NCBI GenBank assembly: GCA_963665015.2
Contig: CAXXSY010000003.1
Location: 1,054,001-1,118,000, forward strand
Length of the DNA: 64,000 bases
Direction of reading: 5' to 3'
DNA from: G963662655 sp963665015
GTDB taxonomy: Bacteria; Cloacimonadota; Cloacimonadia; Cloacimonadales; JAIOQZ01
The notes below the pieces were generated by a model that was not told the DNA's origin, made no database searches, and was given only the letters and a program-made list of their open reading frames with translations. Positions 15,556 through 25,100 of the stretch are shown in pieces (position 1 is the stretch's first letter; each line of letters opens with the position of its first letter). Both the position numbers and the translations under genes were made by a program.

Positions 15556-18500
15556 ATGATAAAACGAATGATCCCTCTTTTATGGCTTGTGTGCCTTGCT
15601 CTTACGCTGGGCGCATTCACGCCGGTAATTGACGGCACGAAAGACGCCGAATGGGGCGACACCCCGACTGAGGCAACCTTCACAACCATGCAGCCCACCG
15701 AGTTCAACCTCGAGGGCGGCTGCTACGTGACCGACGACGCCAACTACGTCTATTTCGGTATCCCCACCGATAACGATCCTTGGGGCGAAGGTGCTTCCAT
15801 CCACTTCCATCTGTCCATCGACTTGCGCAACACGGCTGCCGGTGGAACAGGCGATGCCTGGGGCAGCCAGGTGCAATACGGACAGACCTATCTGCCCGAG
15901 CACGACATCATCATGCAGTGGAGCACCGACGATCCGAACGTCGGCTACACCGGCTTCATGACCTGGAACGGCTCCGGATGGGATCAGGTTCAGCTCGATT
16001 CGGGCAATATCGCCGGCGGTGGTGATCAGTTTACTGAGATCGCCATCCCCAGAAGCATGCTGAACAGCATCGACCTGGGCGAGGAACTCAATCTCTCGCT
16101 CTGGCACCGTCCGGCATGGGACAAGAGCAACGCGAGTTCTTGTATCCCCGCTGACGAAGGATTTCCCTCAGACTGGGGCGACGACGGTGGCGGAACCCAG
16201 ACGACGCAGTTCAACTACGTGATCTCGACAGCGCTTGCCGACACCACACCTCCACGCATGTCGTCCGTCGTACAGACCGGACCGGACATGGTGCGCGTGA
16301 CCTTCAACGAGCCGATGAGTTTGAGTGCAATCGCGGTCAGCAATTATACCATCGATAACGGCGCATCGATCGTCGATGTGACCTCCGTCTCTTCCAGCGT
16401 CTATGATCTGGAAGTCAGCGGACTGACCCCCGGAACCCTGTACGAAGTCGCCGCGACATCCGCGATCGAAGACGTTGCAGGAAATCCGATCGATCCAGCG
16501 TACGATTCGGGCACCTTCACCGCCAGCGCTTATGCCGACGTGACCTTTACCGTCAACGACAACAGCCACCTCTACGAAGATATCAATATCAAGGGCAGCT
16601 TCGACGGATGGGGACTGCACCAGGCATACGACGACGGCACGAACGGTGATCCGACAGCCGGCGACTTCTCCTGGACCTGCGTGGTCGAGGATGTCCCTGA
16701 GGATAGCTGGGAATGGGGCGCGATCGAAGACGACGGCTCCGAATACGGTATCTGGCTTATCGACGGACCGAACCTTCAGTTCACGGTCGATAACGCAGGC
16801 GCAGTCACGGGCGATACTTCGTACGACATCGCCGGCGGCATCTCGCGGGATGTCCTCGTGTCGTTCGCTGTCAATATCGGGTCGCTGGACGCAAGCGCAA
16901 TCTCGATCCAGGGAAGCGTTCCTCCGCTCAACTGGTCCACGGGAAACAATCTTTTGCAAGATATCGATGGCGACAACATCTACACGGTTGGCATTACCTT
17001 CCCGGCTGGAAGCAACTTCGACGTGGAATACAAGTTTGCTTACGACGACGGCAATCGCGCCTGGGTATGGGAAAATGTCGATAACAGAACCTTCACCATC
17101 GACGACAGCGGAAACTCCATGGACCTCGATATCGACTACTGGAACGGAATGGAAGTGACAGAACTCACCGCAGTCGCGTTCATGGACAGCTCCGCGTCCG
17201 AATACACCAACTTCCAGGATGGCGACGTCCTGGGCGCGGGTAGCAACATCCTCATCGAAGTGGAAGCCGACGCGGTAGATGCCAACAACAACTCCGGCTT
17301 CAATCTGGAGCTTCACTACCGAATCAACGAAGGGCTCGAAGTAACCAGAGACTTCACCTGGCACAGCAATGACGAATCGACCTCCTACTGGCGTACGATG
17401 CTCGACTATGGCGAGGACATTGACGACGGAGACGAAGTTCAGTTCCGTATCACGGGTATCGACTACAACGGACCGGAAGTCGAGGACAACAACGGCGGAA
17501 ACGATTACTTCGTCAGCCTTGGCACCTCAGGAACGCAGCAGGACGTCGAAGTGACCTTCACCTTCAACCTCGGCGGCTCCGACGCGTTGGAGGTTGGTCT
17601 GGTGGGAACGCTCGCACCGCTGAGCGGATTGCCCGAAGACAACCTGATGTACGACGAAAACGAAGATAAAATCTATACGACGACCGTCACCTTCCCCGCG
17701 GGAAGTCCCTACGCGGTCAGCTACAACTACGCCCGATACTTTGGCGAAGTACGCTCCTGGCAGATCGAGCCGAACATCACGAGAAGCTTCAACCTCGACG
17801 ACGTGACCGGCGTCATGGACATCGGCGTCGAGTACTGGGAAGGCGTTGCCGTCTCCGAACTGACCGGCGTTACCTTCATGGACAGCGAGAACTCGGCGTA
17901 CACGAACTTCCTGAACGACGGAACCGTCGATGCCGATGGCAATATCCAGATCGAAGCGCGCGTCGATGGCGTCGATGCCAACGCGAACTCCAACTTCAAC
18001 GTGGTGCTGTGGTACCAGGTCAACGGCGGAGAAATGGAATCCAAGGCTCTCGGCTGGGCGAGCAACGATGGCGATTACTCCTGGTGGCAGGTGATGCTCG
18101 AAAACGGCGTCGATGTCAACAACGGTGACGACGTGAGCTTCTACGTCTCGGCGATCGACTACAATGGTCCCGAATACGCCGACGACAACGACGGCGCATC
18201 CTATAACGTTCGCGTGCTCAGCGCCGGTACGTCGCAGGACGTTCTGGTCACCTTCAGCATCAACGTGGGTGCGCTCAACGCTGACAGCATCTCGGTTCAG
18301 GGCAGCGAATTCCCGCTCGACTGGACAGCCGGAAGCACCCCCATGAACGACGACGACGGCGACAAGACCTACACCGCCGACGTGCTGTTCCCGGCCGGAT
18401 CGCCCTACACGGTTCAATATAAGTTCACGCGCTCGACTGTCTCTACACGCGAGTGGGCGTGGGAATATGTCGGCAATCGCAGCTTCCAGATCAACGATAC

Positions 18501-19146
18501 GGAATCGACCCAAGTTCTCGATCTCGACTACTGGAATCTCCATCAGGTACACGAGATGACCAGTGTCGCCTTCGCTGACAGCACGGTCTCCGAATACACG
18601 AACTTCGCCGAGGGCGATGTGCTTGCGCTGGGCAGCGATGTCCTGATCGAAGCCTTCAACGGCGGAATCGACACCAACTACAATTCCGGATTCGAGCTAA
18701 CCCTGCACTACACCGTTAACGGCGGCGCGGAACAGACCGCTGTCTTCAACTGGCAGGGCAATGACAACGACTACTCGTGGTGGCGTATCGGCCTCGTGAA
18801 TGGCGAAGATGTCGCCGACAACGACCAGGTCGAATTCTGGATTACCGCGACCGACTACAACGGTCCGCTCTTCACCGACGACAATGGCGGAAACAACTAC
18901 TCCGTCAGCATCGGTCAGGCCGCTCCTCCGGCTGCACCTCAAGATGTCACGATCTCGATCGTCGGCACGGACGTGCAGCTCTCCTGGACAGCCGTTGCCG
19001 GTGCGACCGGCTACCGCCTGCAATCCTGCAGCACGCCGGACGGTACGTTTAACAACGTGCTGGTCACACCCAACACGTCCGTCACCATCAACGGTGGCGC
19101 AGGCGTCGCGGACAAGAAGTTCTACATCGTCAAAGCGATCAACTAA
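15556..19146 (+). CDS. Secreted multi-domain protein with CBM9-like, Ig-like, starch-binding-like repeats and Fn3
   Basis: A 1196-residue exported protein. A signal peptide covers about residues 1-20. Residues 23-215 look like a DOMON/CBM9 sugar-binding domain ('VIDGTKDAEWGDTPTEATF', 'DANYVYFGI'). Residues 226-320 are an SbsA-type Ig-like domain ('TTPPRMSSVVQTGPDMVRVT', 'DVAGNPI'). Residues 325-425 form a CBM48/AMPK-like module ('NINIKGSFDGWG'-type strand). Three tandem units of about 230 residues follow (430-659, 660-890, 891-1125), each a CBM20-like part ('VSFAVNIGSLDASAISIQGS') plus a partner with 'YTNFxxGDVL' and 'DYNGPxxxDNxG'. An Fn3 domain closes the protein. No PNPFNP sorting tail is present. 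A surface glycan-binding role is inferred. Confidence 0.85.
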   Translation: MIKRMIPLLWLVCLALTLGAFTPVIDGTKDAEWGDTPTEATFTTMQPTEFNLEGGCYVTDDANYVYFGIPTDNDPWGEGASIHFHLSIDLRNTAAGGTGDAWGSQVQYGQTYLPEHDIIMQWSTDDPNVGYTGFMTWNGSGWDQVQLDSGNIAGGGDQFTEIAIPRSMLNSIDLGEELNLSLWHRPAWDKSNASSCIPADEGFPSDWGDDGGGTQTTQFNYVISTALADTTPPRMSSVVQTGPDMVRVTFNEPMSLSAIAVSNYTIDNGASIVDVTSVSSSVYDLEVSGLTPGTLYEVAATSAIEDVAGNPIDPAYDSGTFTASAYADVTFTVNDNSHLYEDINIKGSFDGWGLHQAYDDGTNGDPTAGDFSWTCVVEDVPEDSWEWGAIEDDGSEYGIWLIDGPNLQFTVDNAGAVTGDTSYDIAGGISRDVLVSFAVNIGSLDASAISIQGSVPPLNWSTGNNLLQDIDGDNIYTVGITFPAGSNFDVEYKFAYDDGNRAWVWENVDNRTFTIDDSGNSMDLDIDYWNGMEVTELTAVAFMDSSASEYTNFQDGDVLGAGSNILIEVEADAVDANNNSGFNLELHYRINEGLEVTRDFTWHSNDESTSYWRTMLDYGEDIDDGDEVQFRITGIDYNGPEVEDNNGGNDYFVSLGTSGTQQDVEVTFTFNLGGSDALEVGLVGTLAPLSGLPEDNLMYDENEDKIYTTTVTFPAGSPYAVSYNYARYFGEVRSWQIEPNITRSFNLDDVTGVMDIGVEYWEGVAVSELTGVTFMDSENSAYTNFLNDGTVDADGNIQIEARVDGVDANANSNFNVVLWYQVNGGEMESKALGWASNDGDYSWWQVMLENGVDVNNGDDVSFYVSAIDYNGPEYADDNDGASYNVRVLSAGTSQDVLVTFSINVGALNADSISVQGSEFPLDWTAGSTPMNDDDGDKTYTADVLFPAGSPYTVQYKFTRSTVSTREWAWEYVGNRSFQINDTESTQVLDLDYWNLHQVHEMTSVAFADSTVSEYTNFAEGDVLALGSDVLIEAFNGGIDTNYNSGFELTLHYTVNGGAEQTAVFNWQGNDNDYSWWRIGLVNGEDVADNDQVEFWITATDYNGPLFTDDNGGNNYSVSIGQAAPPAAPQDVTISIVGTDVQLSWTAVAGATGYRLQSCSTPDGTFNNVLVTPNTSVTINGGAGVADKKFYIVKAIN

Positions 19147-19165
19147 TCACCCTTTCACATACAAA

Positions 19166-19193
19166 AACGCCCCGTCCGTTTGGATGGGGCGTT
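19166..19193 (+). terminator. Rho-independent terminator after the 1196-residue gene
   Basis: AACGCCCC (19166-19173) pairs with GGGGCGTT (19186-19193), loop of 12 bases, 20 bases after the stop codon. The U-tract is short (TTCTCT), but the stem is strong and well placed. Confidence 0.7.
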
Positions 19194-19205
19194 CTCTATG
19201 GACCG

Positions 19206-19221
19206 CCGAGCTCCAGCTCGG
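19206..19221 (-). repeat. Single copy of the hairpin repeat
   Basis: The palindrome CCGAGCTCCAGCTCGG is preceded by GGACCG and followed by TATCTC, so read on the minus strand it has the family flanks GAGATA and GCGGTCC-like. Next to it (about 19236-19275) is a CATTTCCCATATCCTGG and ATCCTGCTTCAGACA segment that recurs at 41632-41661. Confidence 0.8.
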
Positions 19222-19274
19222 TATCTCTTTTCCATTCTGTACATTTCCCATATCCTGGGTATCCTGCTTCAGAC

Positions 19275-19303
19275 AAAAAAAGGGCAACCGCAAAGGATTG
19301 CCC
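19275..19303 (-). terminator. Rho-independent terminator of the kinase/histidine-kinase gene
   Basis: On the minus strand GGGCAA...TTGCCC forms a stem (extended by CC/GG with one bulge) followed directly by seven T. It lies 18 bases after the stop of the 19321-24807 gene. Confidence 0.8.
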
Positions 19304-19320
19304 ATAATTTACACCGGTGC

Positions 19321-22300
19321 TTACGATTCTTGTTTCGACTTGAGTGCGATTCTCTTTCCCGCGAGCGGGATGGCGATGAACACGGTGGTACCTTCGCCTT
19401 CTTTGCTCTTGATCCATATCTTGCCGTTGTGCAGTTCCGCGATACGGCGAGATGTGGCGAGGCCCAGCCCGAGTCCGCTGGAGCGGTATTCGACGAATCC
19501 GGACTTATGTGACCAGAGGTCGTTCACCTCGTAGAATTTCTTGAAAATGTTCTCCTGCTCGTGGGCGGGAATCCCGATGCCGTTGTCCTGCACGTAGAAC
19601 ACCACGGAGGGCTGGTCGTCAATCTTCTCCCTGGGAAACGCCGAGTGCCGCGCGCCGATCACGATTTTGCCGAAGTCTTTGGTAAAACGGATCGAGTTCA
19701 GCACCAGGTTGTAGATCATCAGGTCGCAGGCTTCCCAGTTGGTGTCGATTTTCGGCAGGTCTTCGGGTATCTCGAGCTGGATTTTCATGTGTCGATCCAT
19801 CGAGACGAGTTCCGCCTTCTTGCCTATCTCCTCCAGCAGAGGCTTGATCTCGGTGTCTTCCTTGTTGATCGTGGAGATCATGCTGTACTTGTTGAGGGTC
19901 ACGATGTCCTTGGTGGTGGTCAGCAGTTTGTGGACGCTCTCCTCGACCTTCGTCAGGTTCTTGCTCTGGTCTTCGTCCTGCCAATCGACCTCCTTGCGCA
20001 GCCGGTTGACGTATCCCTGGAGCGTGACCAGCGGCGTGTTCAGCTCGTGCGACACGATGGCGATGAAGTTGTCCTTCACCGTGTCGAGAGTGTGCAGTTC
20101 GAGGTTCTTCTTCATCAGCGCGTCGTACTGCCGTGCGTTCTTGAGCGCGATGGATACCTGGATCAGCATGATGCGCATGAAATCCTTGTTGAGCGGTACT
20201 TCCTTGCGGGCGGAGTTGTAGTTGTCGAGGTAGAGGAATCCGTGCAGTTCGTTATCGACGTAGATCGGCGCGCAGTAAATGGAGTGGAGCTGGTAGTCCT
20301 GCACGCTGATCGAGTTCTTGAAGGTGTTGTCCGCCATGGCGTTGATTGTGTAGATGGGCTCTCGTGTCATCTGCACTTCGCTGAGCAGTGTCTTGCTGAT
20401 GTTGACCCACTCGGACAGAATCTGACTCTTGTCGTCCATGGCGACCTGATAGACGTAGTTTCCGTACTCGTCCTTTTTGATCAGGAATCCGCGACTATAG
20501 CGGGTGAAATTGATCGCGAAGGAGACGATCTCGATCTCGAGCTTGTTGATGTCGTAGATGGAGAAGAGTTCCTGCTCGACGTGCATGAGCTGTTGCAGCA
20601 TCTTCATCTTCTCGCTCAGCTCGCTGTACTCCTTGATGCGCATCAGGATGGATGTGAGGTGCAGCTTTAGTGCCTTGATCATGCGCATTTCAACGCCCTT
20701 GAAGTCCATCTCGCCGGCATCCACGATGATCAGGCATCCGACCATCGTCGCCCGGATGCGCAGCGGCGTGATGACCGTGTGAGCGCCGTCGATAATCCGG
20801 CTGATGATGCGGTTGTCCTGTAATGCTTTTCCGACCAGATCGTCGAACGCGTCGCTGAAGAGTTGCTCCTCGTCCAAGTTGTAGGCGAGGAAGGGATCGC
20901 GCTTGTTCTGGCGGTCTTCCGAGAGGATAATGGCGTAACTCTGCGGAGCCAGCAGGGAGGTGATCGTCTTATCGATGAAGAACTTCATCCGGTCGATCTC
21001 GTTCAGCTTGAAGAGGTCGTAGAGCATCTCCTGCCAGCCCTCTTTGTAATACTTCTTCCGGTTTTCGATGTATGGTGTCTTGAGCTCTCGAAAATCCTCC
21101 CGTTCGGTGCCCATACCGAGCTTGAAGAGCCGGGCGTCCCCCTCCGGAATTCCCTCGACGGAGCGATCGACGACCTCTTTGAGTTCATCGAAGTACGTCT
21201 TGGCTTTCCCGTGGGCGCTGAGTTCGTTGTAGATACGCACCAAACGCCGGAGAATACCGATCTCCATCAGGAAGAGCTCGTGGCTGCGAACCTTTTCCAG
21301 TAGCTTCAGCAGTTGGCGGAGAATCTTTCTCAGCGGGATGTGCCGGATCAGGAGGTCGATATCGCAGCGGAGGATATCGATAAAAGTCCTCCAGTAGCTG
21401 AAGGAGTATTTGTCTATCATGACCTGAGCCCGGTCCAGTGCGTTGGTGGCGTCCTCCGGCAGCTTCATACCGATGTAGCATTCGGCTTCGCGAAGGTTGA
21501 GGATCGCCTGGGCGTATGCGCTCTTGTTGCGCTCGGAATAGGACTTCGCCTTCTGGAGATTGAGCAGCGCTTCTTTCCAGTCTCCAATCGCGATAAAGCG
21601 TAATCCGATCAACTGGTACTGGAATTCTTCCTCGTGCAGTTTGATGAAGTCGAGGTAGGCGTTGTTCTGGATGATCTGGTTGATCTGGCTGATATTCCCG
21701 ATCTGGTAGAGGTAGTAGAAGTAGGTCTTGACCAGCGGGTTGAAGTCCTCGATCCTGCCCTGGATCAGCTCCGGATTCGTTCGCGCGACAAACCGGTAGT
21801 AGTGCCCGAATCCCTTGATTTTGCTCTTCGCCAGCGCCATGTTGTTTTCGATGGAATTGTTGTATTCGCGGCTTTCTATTTCCTTGTTGATCTTCGCCGC
21901 ACGGGTTAGGGATGCCTCGGCCTTCTGGAATTCTCCCAGCTTGATATAGGCTTCGCCGAAGTTGACATACGCCAGCACCTGTCCGCGTTTCTGATCGACT
22001 TTCTCGCAGATGTCCAGTGCCTTGGTGAAGTAGTCGAACGCCGTCTGCGTGTCACCCTGGCGCAGCGCGAGGTCGCCGATGTTGTTATAGACGAGCCCCA
22101 GCGAGCGGATGTAGTTCACCTTCTCCCATATCTCGCGAGCGCGGTGGAAATTGGTGTTGGCTTCGTCGATCGATTTCTGGCTGATGTAGAGGAACGCGAG
22201 GTTGTTGTAGAGCGAGCCGAGTCGAACCAGGAAATTTGTGTCGTCGTTCATCTCGAGTTTGGAAAGGAAATTCTCGACCATCGCGATCGCCTCGTTGGGC

Positions 22301-24807
22301 TGGCCGGTCGATCCCATGACCAGCGCCTTTCTGTCGATGAACCACACCCGCAGGTCCGGTAGCATGAATACGGTGTCGTACATCTGGATATTCCGGGTCG
22401 CGGTCTCCAGATCGTTGATCCGGAACGAGCTCCAGATGATCCCGATGACCGCCAGAATACGTTGTTTGCCGGTGATCGATTTATCGAGCGCGATCTCGAA
22501 TTGCTCCCGTGCCGACTGGTATTTGTCCAGCCCCACATAGAAGCTGCCGCGGATGTAGTATTTTTCGAAGATATCGGGTAGTTCCTTGATCGTTTCGATA
22601 CGCTCCAGCGCTTTCTGGATGAGACCGGAGAGTTCCGCCTTTTCGGAGAACAGAGAGAGGTCGTGCATGATATCCTTGTCGCTCAGCTTGACCTTGTCCG
22701 AAAAGTCGATCGAGATCACCTCGCTGATCATATCGAACGCCTCGTCCTGCATGTAATTCTGGCTGTAAATGTGCACCAGTCGCAGTTTGTACTTGCGCAC
22801 TTCGTCGAAATCACCTGCGAGTTTGGCGTTCTCGATGATTCCGCGACAGATTTGAATCTCGGATACTTCCTGCCCCCGGAAATACTCGATGACCTTTTCC
22901 GAGACCTTTTTGATCTGCACTTCGGTGCATTCGCTGAGGAGGCGCTGCCGGGCTTCCTCGAACGCGAACTGGTAATAATCGTCTCGCGCGACCAGCACTT
23001 CGTTGTTGAGCGCGTCGTGGATCATGAAGAAGAAGGTCTTTTCGTCGATGTCGAGGATTGTTTGCACGAGGGCTTTCGAGATGGGTGTGTTGACGGCGGC
23101 GAGCCGTTGCAGGTAGCCATACACCTCTTCGGACAGATGCCCGAGCCGGTTGTAGATCGAGTGGAGCAGGTGTTTGGGTAGCTTGTAGTTTTTCGTGTCG
23201 AGTTCCAGGTCGAACTTTGCACGTTTCCAGATTTTCTTTTTCTCGGTCAGGTCGATAAGAATGTCCCGAACGAACACCGGAATACCGCTCGATCGTTTCC
23301 AGATGAATTTCGCGAACGATTCCGGAACGGTCATCTGTACCAATTTTTGCAAGTACTCGGTTGTCTGCTGACGCGAGAAGGGTTCGATCCGGAACTGGAT
23401 GGAGTGGATCAGCCCCTTGACCTTGCTGGGGTCATCGACGCTGATGATGACCAGGATTTTACGCTCGATCATGTCCTTGGATATCGAGTTGACGAAGTCG
23501 ATAGTGTCGCGCGTAAGGAACTGACCGGCACGGATGATGTATATCAGCGGTTTGTCTTCCGAGAGGTGGAACAGGAAGTTGCGGGTCGAGGTGAAGTCGA
23601 GCCGGAGTTCATCTTTGTTCTCGGAGACTTTTCCGGCCGATTCTTCCGACTCGAACAGGTACATGCGCAGCTTTTCGGAGATATTCTTCAGGTCGGCGGA
23701 GAGCTTCTCATTGGTTTTCATCGAGAAGTAGAATTCCTTGATCAGCGCGAAGAAGGGATCCTTGTTGATGGCACTGCATTCGTAATCGAAGATGTAGTAA
23801 TCGTCGTTGAGCAGGTGGTAGCGGAAGAGCGAGAGCATGTTGTTCTTGCCGATGCCGTCGCCGCCGATTACCACGACCAGTTTTCCGTTGCCGTTCTCGA
23901 CCAGCGGGATGTAGTCCAGCAGTTGATGCGCGTGGGTTTCGCGCACGAAGTAGGAGCGGAACTTGAGCATGGTCACGGCGGAACGGCGTTGCGAGAAGGG
24001 GTACTTTTTCAACTGGATGCGGTTGATATAGTTGATGATGCTTTCGATGTCGGGGTAGCGGTCGCTGGGATTTTTCTCCAGCAGGGTGAGGATGAATTTC
24101 TCGAGCTGCGGCGGGATATCGCGGTTCAGCTCACGTGGAAATTTCGGGATGAAGGTCAGCTGGTTGCCCTGGATCAGGTTGGTGATCTGTTCGACGGAGA
24201 AGGGGTGCATGCCGGTGGTGATCTTGTAAAGCGTGACGCCGAGCGAGTAGTAGTCGCTGGCGAACTGCGCGCCCTTGCCGAGGTAGATTTCCGGTGCGAC
24301 GTAGGGAAGGCTGCCGCTGATGGTCTGCTGGCTCTTCTGGAAATCGATCTTGGCGAAACCGAAGTCGAGAACCTTCACGACCGGCTTGTTGCGCTCGATG
24401 TGATACATGATGTTTTCGGGCTTGAGGTCCTTGTGGACTATGTTCTGGAGGTGCAGGGCGTTGAGCGCGTAGCAAATCTGGACGATGATATCGTAGAGCA
24501 GTTCGGTATTGTATTTCTTGAACTGGAACGAGCTGAGCGAGCGCCCTTCGCAGAATTCGCTCAGGTAGTAGATATGCTTGCCCATGTTACCGAAATTGAC
24601 CACCTGCAAGAGGTTGGGGTGCTCGATTTTGGTAATGTGGTGCATGTCTTCCGCGGAGAATCGCTCGTAGAACGCCTCCGAATCGAGTTTCTGAAACAAC
24701 TTCAACGCGTAGATGTTGCCTGTGCGGATGTCCTGAACCTTATAGACCGTTGCCCAGAGACCGGTTCCCATGCGCTCAATTACCTCGTAGCGGGAATCGA
24801 TGATCAT
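19321..24807 (-). CDS. Ser/Thr protein kinase - STAND ATPase - TPR - GAF - histidine kinase
   Basis: An 1828-residue cytoplasmic signalling protein joining two kinase types. Residues 1-270 are a Hanks kinase: glycine loop 'GTGLWATVYK', 'YALKLF', catalytic loop 'HKDLKPENIMY' (Asp127), 'DFGFAK'. Next comes an AAA/STAND ATPase with P-loop 'GGDGIGKN' (Lys near 320). About 400 residues of TPR-like helices follow ('YNNIGDLALRQGDTQTAFDYF'), then a GAF domain ('YSRGFLIKKDEYGNYVYQVA'). A histidine kinase ends the protein: 'VSHELNTPL' (His1587), 'NLVLNSIRF', 'QDNGIGIP', 'GLGLGLAT'. No receiver domain or response regulator is nearby. The ATG at 24807 is chosen for GGGAGG seven bases upstream. Confidence 0.9.
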   Translation of the reverse strand: MIIDSRYEVIERMGTGLWATVYKVQDIRTGNIYALKLFQKLDSEAFYERFSAEDMHHITKIEHPNLLQVVNFGNMGKHIYYLSEFCEGRSLSSFQFKKYNTELLYDIIVQICYALNALHLQNIVHKDLKPENIMYHIERNKPVVKVLDFGFAKIDFQKSQQTISGSLPYVAPEIYLGKGAQFASDYYSLGVTLYKITTGMHPFSVEQITNLIQGNQLTFIPKFPRELNRDIPPQLEKFILTLLEKNPSDRYPDIESIINYINRIQLKKYPFSQRRSAVTMLKFRSYFVRETHAHQLLDYIPLVENGNGKLVVVIGGDGIGKNNMLSLFRYHLLNDDYYIFDYECSAINKDPFFALIKEFYFSMKTNEKLSADLKNISEKLRMYLFESEESAGKVSENKDELRLDFTSTRNFLFHLSEDKPLIYIIRAGQFLTRDTIDFVNSISKDMIERKILVIISVDDPSKVKGLIHSIQFRIEPFSRQQTTEYLQKLVQMTVPESFAKFIWKRSSGIPVFVRDILIDLTEKKKIWKRAKFDLELDTKNYKLPKHLLHSIYNRLGHLSEEVYGYLQRLAAVNTPISKALVQTILDIDEKTFFFMIHDALNNEVLVARDDYYQFAFEEARQRLLSECTEVQIKKVSEKVIEYFRGQEVSEIQICRGIIENAKLAGDFDEVRKYKLRLVHIYSQNYMQDEAFDMISEVISIDFSDKVKLSDKDIMHDLSLFSEKAELSGLIQKALERIETIKELPDIFEKYYIRGSFYVGLDKYQSAREQFEIALDKSITGKQRILAVIGIIWSSFRINDLETATRNIQMYDTVFMLPDLRVWFIDRKALVMGSTGQPNEAIAMVENFLSKLEMNDDTNFLVRLGSLYNNLAFLYISQKSIDEANTNFHRAREIWEKVNYIRSLGLVYNNIGDLALRQGDTQTAFDYFTKALDICEKVDQKRGQVLAYVNFGEAYIKLGEFQKAEASLTRAAKINKEIESREYNNSIENNMALAKSKIKGFGHYYRFVARTNPELIQGRIEDFNPLVKTYFYYLYQIGNISQINQIIQNNAYLDFIKLHEEEFQYQLIGLRFIAIGDWKEALLNLQKAKSYSERNKSAYAQAILNLREAECYIGMKLPEDATNALDRAQVMIDKYSFSYWRTFIDILRCDIDLLIRHIPLRKILRQLLKLLEKVRSHELFLMEIGILRRLVRIYNELSAHGKAKTYFDELKEVVDRSVEGIPEGDARLFKLGMGTEREDFRELKTPYIENRKKYYKEGWQEMLYDLFKLNEIDRMKFFIDKTITSLLAPQSYAIILSEDRQNKRDPFLAYNLDEEQLFSDAFDDLVGKALQDNRIISRIIDGAHTVITPLRIRATMVGCLIIVDAGEMDFKGVEMRMIKALKLHLTSILMRIKEYSELSEKMKMLQQLMHVEQELFSIYDINKLEIEIVSFAINFTRYSRGFLIKKDEYGNYVYQVAMDDKSQILSEWVNISKTLLSEVQMTREPIYTINAMADNTFKNSISVQDYQLHSIYCAPIYVDNELHGFLYLDNYNSARKEVPLNKDFMRIMLIQVSIALKNARQYDALMKKNLELHTLDTVKDNFIAIVSHELNTPLVTLQGYVNRLRKEVDWQDEDQSKNLTKVEESVHKLLTTTKDIVTLNKYSMISTINKEDTEIKPLLEEIGKKAELVSMDRHMKIQLEIPEDLPKIDTNWEACDLMIYNLVLNSIRFTKDFGKIVIGARHSAFPREKIDDQPSVVFYVQDNGIGIPAHEQENIFKKFYEVNDLWSHKSGFVEYRSSGLGLGLATSRRIAELHNGKIWIKSKEGEGTTVFIAIPLAGKRIALKSKQES

Positions 24808-24831
24808 AAGTCCTCCCGAAAACATTTATTC

Positions 24832-24860
24832 AATTTACATTCGGCGATTGTTTGCGTCAA
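24832..24860 (-). promoter_or_regulatory. Promoter of the kinase/histidine-kinase gene
   Basis: On the minus strand TTGACG (24855-24860) and TAAATT (24832-24837) are exactly 17 bases apart, 25 bases before the start codon. A second TTGACA overlaps seven bases further upstream. Confidence 0.5.
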
Positions 24861-24993
24861 TTGTCAAGAGAGGAATTCGCAAGGCGGGAGCGGGTGACAG
24901 AATAAGGGTGCCTGGAGTCGAGGAGGTAGGAGTACTGGACGTTGCCGTCGGTATCTCATCTCCTTTCTCGTGGCGCTCGACCTCCGGGCGAGT

Positions 24994-25046
24994 GGAATCA
25001 ACATTCGGAAGAGTTGCTGGCGCAACACATTCGGAAGTTGATTTCC
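24994..25046. repeat. Paired ACATTCGGAAG element inside inverted flanks
   Basis: Direct repeats ACATTCGGAAG at 25001-25011 and 25027-25037 are separated by a 15-base segment that itself pairs (GTTGC/GCAAC). Outside them GGAATCAA (24994-25001) is matched by TTGATTTCC (25038-25046), making an outer stem. Two more copies of this architecture lie at 47665-47723 and 50839-50890. Nearby, 24862-24993 holds a GCTCGACCTCCGGGCGAG palindrome and no gene. Confidence 0.8.
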
Positions 25047-25047
25047 A

Positions 25048-25082
25048 TAAAAAAACAGGGAACCCGCAAGCAGGTTCCCTGT
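25048..25082 (-). terminator. Rho-independent terminator of the OB-fold sorted protein
   Basis: On the minus strand ACAGGGAACC pairs with GGTTCCCTGT (10-bp stem, 8-base loop) and is followed by seven T. It lies 18 bases after the stop of the 25101-26069 gene. Confidence 0.9.
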
Positions 25083-25100
25083 CGTAAGCCTATTCAGGTA

